In this document: one piece after another, positions 59,341 to 64,000 of the stretch
How positions within the stretch are numbered: position 1 is the stretch's first letter
Layout of the letters: every line of letters starts with the position of its first letter
Origin: Ideonella margarita
GTDB taxonomy: Bacteria > Pseudomonadota > Gammaproteobacteria > Burkholderiales > Burkholderiaceae_C
Assembly (NCBI RefSeq): GCF_038066635.1
Contig: NZ_JBBUTI010000001.1
Location: forward strand, 558,001 to 622,000
DNA: 64,000 bases
Direction of reading: 5' to 3'
Translations under genes and position numbers: made by a program
The notes under the pieces: model-generated
What the model was told of the DNA's origin: nothing
The model's database searches: none
The model's input: only the letters and a program-made list of their open reading frames with translations

Positions 59341-60753
59341 ATGTCCGTTTCCTACCAACAGGCTGTCCAGGCAGCCCCCTTGTTCAGCGGCGAATCGGCC
59401 GCTGTGCCGCGCGACTGGCCGGCCGTGATCTGGCGCCAGGGCGTCTGGGTGCTGGCCTGCACCGGCCTGACCACCGTGCTGGCGCTGGCTTTCATCAAGG
59501 CCCAGGTGCCGCTCTACACGTCGGCCGCCCGGGTCTGGGTGCAAACCGAACAGCAAGGCACGCCGTCGTTCCTGTCGGGCATCACGGCTTATCGCGAATC
59601 GCCCTTGCAGGACCCGGTGAACCGCAAGATGGAGACCGAGATGGAGCTGATGCTGTCCCGCACCAGCATCGCGTCCGTCATCGAGCGTTTGAGCATCACC
59701 GAAGACCAGCTGGCACGCACGCCGATGAACCAGGTGCGCACCACGCTGAACCGCTGGCTCGGCCGGGCACCATTGCCCACCGACCCGGTGCGCATGAATG
59801 CCCTGGTCGACATCTTCCTCGAGAGCGTCAGCGTGGCGCCGCAGCGCTCCAAGACCGCCGAGACCGCGTCGAACGTGCTGGAGCTTCGCCTTGAATGCGC
59901 CGACCGTGAACTGGCCCCGCGCGCGCTCGCCGCGCTGCTCGAAAACTACCTGCGTGTGGGCGCCCAGCAGAACCGACGCCTCGGTGAATCCACCTCGCAC
60001 CTGATCGAAACCAAGCTCACCGACGCCCGCTCCGAGCTGGCCCAGGTGGAGCAACGCATGGTCGATCTGGCGATGTCGGCCAGCGGGCAGGGCGCCTTGA
60101 CGGCCGGTGCGCTGGACGGTGTGTCAGCCGCGCCGCGCGACATCACCCCGCCGATCGGCAATGCCAGCCTGCGCATTGACCTGGGCATGGAGGGCGGCAC
60201 GGCCGGTCACAGCCAGGCGGTGTCGCTGCTGCGCTCGCAGACGCTGGAGATGCAGGCGCGCCTGGAAGAAATGCGCCAGCTCTACACCGACGATGCCGAC
60301 AACGTGCGCAGCCTGCGCGAGCGGCTCAACCAGGCGCGGCAGCGCTTGAGCCAGGGCGTGCGCGAAGGCGTGCGCGTGGGGGCGCAGATGGCGCGCCTGG
60401 AGCGCGAGCGCGCACTGGCCCAGGACCGCTATGTGGAGCTGCAGAAGAAGTACGACCAGATCGACCTGTACCTGAAGCTGAACCCCACCGAGGCCGACAG
60501 CCGTGTGGTGGTTGATGCGCCGCAGCTGCCCCTGCCGGAAGAGGGCCGCAAGCGCGGCTCGCTCGCGATGCTCGCACCGCTGGCCGGCCTGCTGCTGGGC
60601 CTGCTGGTGGCCGGCTGGCGCGAGATGACCGACCGCCGCCTGCACGGTGCCATCGAGCTGGCGCGCCTGCCCGGCGGGCTGACCGTGCTGGGCAGTCTGC
60701 CCCGATTGAGTGATGCGGAACGCCAGCAGTTGCTGGGCGCGCGCAGCCGATAA
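59341..60753 (+). CDS. Wzz-domain polysaccharide co-polymerase (Wzc membrane half)
   Basis: A 470-residue inner-membrane protein. The first membrane helix (GVWVLACTGLTTVLALAFI) is near residue 35-55 and the second (SLAMLAPLAGLLLGLLVAGW) near 400-420. A periplasmic coiled-coil region lies between them (ETKLTDARSELAQVEQRMVDL, ARLEEMRQLYTDDADNVRSLRERL in part). No kinase domain is attached; the ATPase-like half is the separate next gene. It would control chain length and energise export with the Wza-like protein, whose stop is 12 bp upstream. Confidence 0.88.
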   Translation: MSVSYQQAVQAAPLFSGESAAVPRDWPAVIWRQGVWVLACTGLTTVLALAFIKAQVPLYTSAARVWVQTEQQGTPSFLSGITAYRESPLQDPVNRKMETEMELMLSRTSIASVIERLSITEDQLARTPMNQVRTTLNRWLGRAPLPTDPVRMNALVDIFLESVSVAPQRSKTAETASNVLELRLECADRELAPRALAALLENYLRVGAQQNRRLGESTSHLIETKLTDARSELAQVEQRMVDLAMSASGQGALTAGALDGVSAAPRDITPPIGNASLRIDLGMEGGTAGHSQAVSLLRSQTLEMQARLEEMRQLYTDDADNVRSLRERLNQARQRLSQGVREGVRVGAQMARLERERALAQDRYVELQKKYDQIDLYLKLNPTEADSRVVVDAPQLPLPEEGRKRGSLAMLAPLAGLLLGLLVAGWREMTDRRLHGAIELARLPGGLTVLGSLPRLSDAERQQLLGARSR

Positions 60754-60758
60754 CCCGA

Positions 60759-61361
60759 ATGGCCACCTCCATGTCCAAGCTTGACTCCTTGATGATCCAG
60801 CGCACCGCGCTCGCCCTGCGTGAGCGTGTGGGTTACGAGCCCTGCGTGGTGCTGGTCAGCAGCGCTGCAGACGGCGAAGGTAAGTCGCTGGTGGCCCGCG
60901 CGCTGGCCCGTGCCCTGGCCGTGCAGACGCCCGGACGCGTCGGCCTGGTGAGCCTGCAGCCAGAGATGAGCGCACCGGCCGGGCCGGGCTGGCGCGAGCT
61001 GCTGGAAAGCGGCCAGATGCCCGCCGGCACCGACACCGACGGCTTGTGGGAACTGGCAGCTGGAGGCGGTGCCTTGGCGGCGTCGTCAGACGTTGCGCTG
61101 TTCCGCATCGATGCGGTGGCCCAGGCGGTTCAGGCGCTGCGTGCCCACCGCGCGCTGGTGCTGGTGGATGGCCCGAGCTTGGCGGCGTGTGGCGCGCTGG
61201 TGCCGCAGGTTGATCAGATCTTGCTGGTGGTGAACAGCCAGCGCACCACCGACCGTGCGCTGTCGAAGGCCATGCAGGCGGCGAATGTGGCGCCCGAGCG
61301 CGTGGCCGGTGTGGTGCTCAACCGCCAGGCCAGCGTGCCCGGCTGGCTGCGCGGCACCTGA
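60759..61361 (+). CDS. Degenerate BY-kinase / CpsD-like ATPase
   Basis: A 200-residue P-loop protein. Walker A is VLVSSAADGEGKSLVARALA and Walker B is ALVLVDGPS. The Walker A' strand, normally VLLVDADxRRP in bacterial tyrosine kinases, reads VGLVSLQPEM and lacks the aspartates. There is no C-terminal tyrosine cluster: the end is SVPGWLRGT and only one tyrosine is seen in the chain. It follows the Wzz-like gene by 5 bp, as CpsD follows CpsC in split systems. It probably binds nucleotide but may not autophosphorylate. Its stop overlaps the next start (TGATG). Confidence 0.82.
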   Translation: MATSMSKLDSLMIQRTALALRERVGYEPCVVLVSSAADGEGKSLVARALARALAVQTPGRVGLVSLQPEMSAPAGPGWRELLESGQMPAGTDTDGLWELAAGGGALAASSDVALFRIDAVAQAVQALRAHRALVLVDGPSLAACGALVPQVDQILLVVNSQRTTDRALSKAMQAANVAPERVAGVVLNRQASVPGWLRGT

Positions 61362-62926
61362 TGCCCCTGCCTCTGCCGCTGCCCATAACCCCGCCACCTT
61401 CCATGAGCACGCCCGCGATGAGCGCCCGCACCGAGCACGACGCCCCCCGCGGCCTGCAGCCCGGTGCCATGCTGATCGGGGTAGCGATGCTGTGCATCGG
61501 TGCGCTGGCGGTGGCCATGGCGGTGGCCGGGGGCAGCACGCTGCAGCTCGGCGCCGCGTTGGTGGCGCTGGCCGGTGGTGCCTGGGTGCTGTGGACGCGC
61601 CAGGTGCAGCTCTGGCTGGTGGCCGGACTGTTCTTTCTGGCGCCGGTGGACATCAGCAAGGCCATCGTGGCGCCGGAGGGGCAGTACTACTCGCCCGGCC
61701 TTTACCTCACGCCTGCGCACGCCGTGTTGCTGCTGCTGGCGTTTTGGTGGGCGGCCAGTCGGCGCCTGGTGGCGGGCCGTTGGCCACCGTTGACCGGGCT
61801 GGACATGGCCGCTTTAAGCTGGGCCGGCTACCTGCTGCTGCGCTCGCTTGGCTCCGCCCAGGGTGAGCTGGCCGTGGCCAGCGGCGTGGCCTACGCGCTG
61901 GCCGTGCTGGGGTTCTACGTCGCTTCGCATGCCTTGCAAGCCCCGGGCGCCTTGCGCATCGCCTTGCAGGCCAGCGTGGCCGTGCTCTTGATCGAAGCGG
62001 TGTACGTGCTGGCGCAGTTGCTCACCCGCCAGGCCTTGCCCTTGCCGGGCGCCAAGGGCCTGACCGAAGTGGCGGCGCTTACCTTCGGCGGCGAGGGCCT
62101 GGCGTTCCGGCCAACCGGGTTTTTTGGCCACCCGAATTCGCTGGCACATCATTTGTCATTGCTGCTGCCGCCCTTGATGGCGCTGGCGCTGGTCGGCCGC
62201 ACTTGGCTGCCTGTGCGGGTCTGGTGGGTCACGGTCGCAACACTGCTGGTGGCCGGGGTGATGCAGGTGCTGACCTTGTCGCGCAGCGGCTGGGTGGCGC
62301 TGGTGGTGGGCGGGCTGGTGGTGGTGGCGGGCCTGGTGCGCTGCCGGCTGATGCCGATGCGCGCCGTGTGGCGGCTGGTGGCCGCCGCGGTGGCGGCTGT
62401 GGTGATGGTGGTGATCCTGTATCCGCAAGCCGTGCTGCGGCTGACCGCGCCGGATGATCGCTCGCTGGAGTCGCGCGGGCTGCTCAACGGCCAGGCGATG
62501 ACGATGATCACCGACCGCCCTTGGCTCGGCGTGGGCTTCGGTGAATACAACCGCGCGTCCAGCCAGGTTGTCGGGCCGCAATTTGCACAGGTGTCGGAGG
62601 ACTACCAGAAGCAGCTGCGGACGCTGGTGGTGCACAACCATTACCTGCTGCTGGCCGCCGAGCTGGGTGTGCCGGCGATGTTCTTTTTCCTCGGTCTGCT
62701 GGCCTGCATGATTGCCTTGCCATGGCCACTGCGCCGCTGGCGTGGTGATCCGGCTTCGCTGGCCCTGGCCATCGGCCTGAGTGGCTCGCTGGTCGGGCAG
62801 CTGCTGTTCCTCACGGCCGACAACTTCTACGCCGAGACCCGTGTCTTCATGCTGTGGCTGACGGCGGGTGTGCTGCAGGCAGTGGTGCTTCGGCAGCGGC
62901 CTGTGCCGCGCGGGGGCGCCGCATGA
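61361..62926 (+). CDS. O-antigen ligase/polymerase family membrane protein
   Basis: A 521-residue polytopic membrane protein; the start at 61361 overlaps the preceding stop, and ATG 61403 or 61418 would shorten the proline-rich N-terminus. About 11-12 hydrophobic helices are visible. The family segment is FRPTGFFGHPNSLAHHLSLLLP, followed by LTLSRSGWVALVVGG, WLGVGFGEYN in the large periplasmic loop, and VHNHYLLLAAELGVPAMFFF, with the catalytic-type histidine of WaaL/Wzy proteins in VHNHYL. It would polymerise or transfer the lipid-linked repeat units of the exopolysaccharide. Confidence 0.88.
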   Translation: MPLPLPLPITPPPSMSTPAMSARTEHDAPRGLQPGAMLIGVAMLCIGALAVAMAVAGGSTLQLGAALVALAGGAWVLWTRQVQLWLVAGLFFLAPVDISKAIVAPEGQYYSPGLYLTPAHAVLLLLAFWWAASRRLVAGRWPPLTGLDMAALSWAGYLLLRSLGSAQGELAVASGVAYALAVLGFYVASHALQAPGALRIALQASVAVLLIEAVYVLAQLLTRQALPLPGAKGLTEVAALTFGGEGLAFRPTGFFGHPNSLAHHLSLLLPPLMALALVGRTWLPVRVWWVTVATLLVAGVMQVLTLSRSGWVALVVGGLVVVAGLVRCRLMPMRAVWRLVAAAVAAVVMVVILYPQAVLRLTAPDDRSLESRGLLNGQAMTMITDRPWLGVGFGEYNRASSQVVGPQFAQVSEDYQKQLRTLVVHNHYLLLAAELGVPAMFFFLGLLACMIALPWPLRRWRGDPASLALAIGLSGSLVGQLLFLTADNFYAETRVFMLWLTAGVLQAVVLRQRPVPRGGAA

Positions 62927-64000
62927 AGCAGCAAAGCCTGATGGGCATGCTGGGCTCGGCGATGGGCTTGCGCCTGGCGATGGCCGCGCTGAACTTCGGT
63001 CTGTTCTGGGTCTTGTCGCACCGGCTCGACAGCAACAGCCTGGGCGGCTTCTCGCTGCTCATGAACATCTTCCTGCTGCTGCAGTTGCTGCCGCTGCTGG
63101 GGCTTGCGCCGGCCTTCATCCGCCGGGCTGCGGCCGAACATGAAAACATCCAGGTCGAGCTCAGCAACGGCGTGGCGTTTGCGCTGCCGGTGGCGGTGGT
63201 GCTGGGCTTGGGCATCGGCGTGATCGGCCAGACGACCTACGGTGAAGAGCTGCACGCGTCGTTCTGGCTGATTGCGCTGGCCATGCTGCCCACCGCGTGG
63301 ATCCAGGTGGCCGAGGTGACGCTGCTTGGTCGCGAACGCATGGCCGACATCGCGCGGGTGCAGGGCGCCGAGGCCTTCCTGCGATTTGGCGGCGCCTTGC
63401 TGGTGCTGCAATTGGGCGGCGGTCTCACGGGCATCTTTGCGGTGATCACGCTGCTGCGGTTTGCCGTGGGGCTCGCCTATGCGCTGCTGCCCGAGCTGCC
63501 CCGACCGCGCTGGCGCGATTGCCAGCTCGCCATCTGGTACCGCCATTGGCACGAGGTGCCGATGTACCTGGGCATTGCCCTGCTCGCGGGCTTCACCTCT
63601 CGACTCGACGTGATCGTGTTGTCGCGCCTGCAAGGCCTGCATGAGGTGGCCATCTACGCTGCGGCCTCGCGCCTGTATGACGCGGCCTTGATGCTGCCCA
63701 CGGTGGCGGCCCTGACGATGATGCCCGCACTCGCCCGCCTGTTTGCCAGCGACCGCGACCAGTTCGGCCGCCTGCTCACGGGCGCGCTGCGGGCCAGCCT
63801 GGGCGTGGGCATGCTGGTGGCGCTGGTGGTATCGGCCTGCTCCGAGCTGATCATCGGCGTGCTGTATGCGCCCGGCATGTCGGCGGCCAGTGACGTGCTG
63901 CGCTGGCTGATCTTCGGTGCCGTGTTCATGACGGCCGATCAGGTGCTGTCGTCCACCATGCTGGCAGCCCGTGCCCAGGCCCATGACTTCCGTGCACTGG
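62923..64000 (+). CDS. Polysaccharide flippase, Wzx/PST family (cut by window edge)
   Basis: From ATG 62923 (MKQQSLMGMLGSAMGLRLAM) the frame stays open to base 64000, about 359 residues, roughly three quarters of a usual flippase. Many hydrophobic helices are visible, with the typical N-terminal LGGFSLLMNIFLLLQLLPLLG and mid-protein SRLDVIVLSRLQGLHEVAIYAAASRL. It would flip lipid-linked repeat units across the inner membrane. The ATG overlaps the stop of the ligase/polymerase gene by 4 bp, so it is part of the same operon. Confidence 0.88.
   Translation, partial: MKQQSLMGMLGSAMGLRLAMAALNFGLFWVLSHRLDSNSLGGFSLLMNIFLLLQLLPLLGLAPAFIRRAAAEHENIQVELSNGVAFALPVAVVLGLGIGVIGQTTYGEELHASFWLIALAMLPTAWIQVAEVTLLGRERMADIARVQGAEAFLRFGGALLVLQLGGGLTGIFAVITLLRFAVGLAYALLPELPRPRWRDCQLAIWYRHWHEVPMYLGIALLAGFTSRLDVIVLSRLQGLHEVAIYAAASRLYDAALMLPTVAALTMMPALARLFASDRDQFGRLLTGALRASLGVGMLVALVVSACSELIIGVLYAPGMSAASDVLRWLIFGAVFMTADQVLSSTMLAARAQAHDFRAL

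Overview
The window is GC-rich, densely coded, bacterial chromosomal DNA. The housekeeping block reads gmk, rpoZ, spoT facing greB, then yicC, a Ser/Thr kinase with a PP2C phosphatase, rph, rdgB and hemW. That order and the protein sequences point to a betaproteobacterium of the order Burkholderiales, probably a Roseateles/Leptothrix-like polysaccharide degrader. This placement comes from gene order and protein character, not from a database search. I saw no rRNA, tRNA, CRISPR array, insertion sequence or phage gene.

Region 1 (1-17350, all minus strand) is a xyloglucan and xylose utilisation locus. In transcription order it holds a ROK regulator, xylB, xylA, a large TonB-dependent receptor, a GH35 beta-galactosidase, a Tat-exported GH74 endo-xyloglucanase, a GH95 alpha-fucosidase, an SGNH esterase fused to an ExoP-type beta-sandwich, a GH1 beta-glucosidase and a LacI-type regulator cut by the left edge. 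GH74 would cut the chain, the receptor would import oligosaccharides, GH95, GH35 and GH1 would trim Fuc, Gal and Glc, and XylA/XylB would feed xylose to the pentose phosphate pathway. The GH31 alpha-xylosidase needed to release xylose is not in the window.

Region 2 (17456-31188) is a (galacto)(gluco)mannan locus. It encodes a GH2 beta-mannosidase, a DUF5060/GH5-like glycosidase, a cellobiose 2-epimerase-like protein, an unusual 796-residue double SGNH esterase, a mannose isomerase-like protein, a LacI regulator, a GH27 alpha-galactosidase and a flavin-dependent halogenase coupled to it. Exact or near copies of the palindrome GTTTACTAAAC lie before the GH2, GH5-like and GH27 genes and before the LacI gene itself, so I read them as its operator.

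Region 3 (31290-49827) is mostly core genome: an esterase, a histidine phosphatase, an unknown protein divergent from a WYL regulator with two identical-arm palindromes between them, then greB/spoT/rpoZ/gmk/yicC, the kinase/phosphatase pair, rph/rdgB/hemW, cheR-cheD-cheB, a GGDEF cyclase overlapping a MinD-like ATPase, and a truncated haemoglobin.

Region 4 (49857-64000) is the most unusual. Divergent operons encode a tRNA-free amino-acid activation set: an aminoacyl-tRNA-synthetase-like amino acid:[carrier protein] ligase, its carrier protein, an acyl-CoA-dehydrogenase-like flavoprotein, a DUF1839 protein, an esterase and a cytoplasmic GH2 enzyme. The carrier protein and GH2 genes run directly into an exopolysaccharide operon: glycosyltransferase, Wza-like exporter, Wzz-like co-polymerase, a degenerate separate BY-kinase, an O-antigen ligase/polymerase and a flippase cut by the right edge. 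This suggests that carrier-bound aminoacyl groups are made for, or co-regulated with, a surface glycan.
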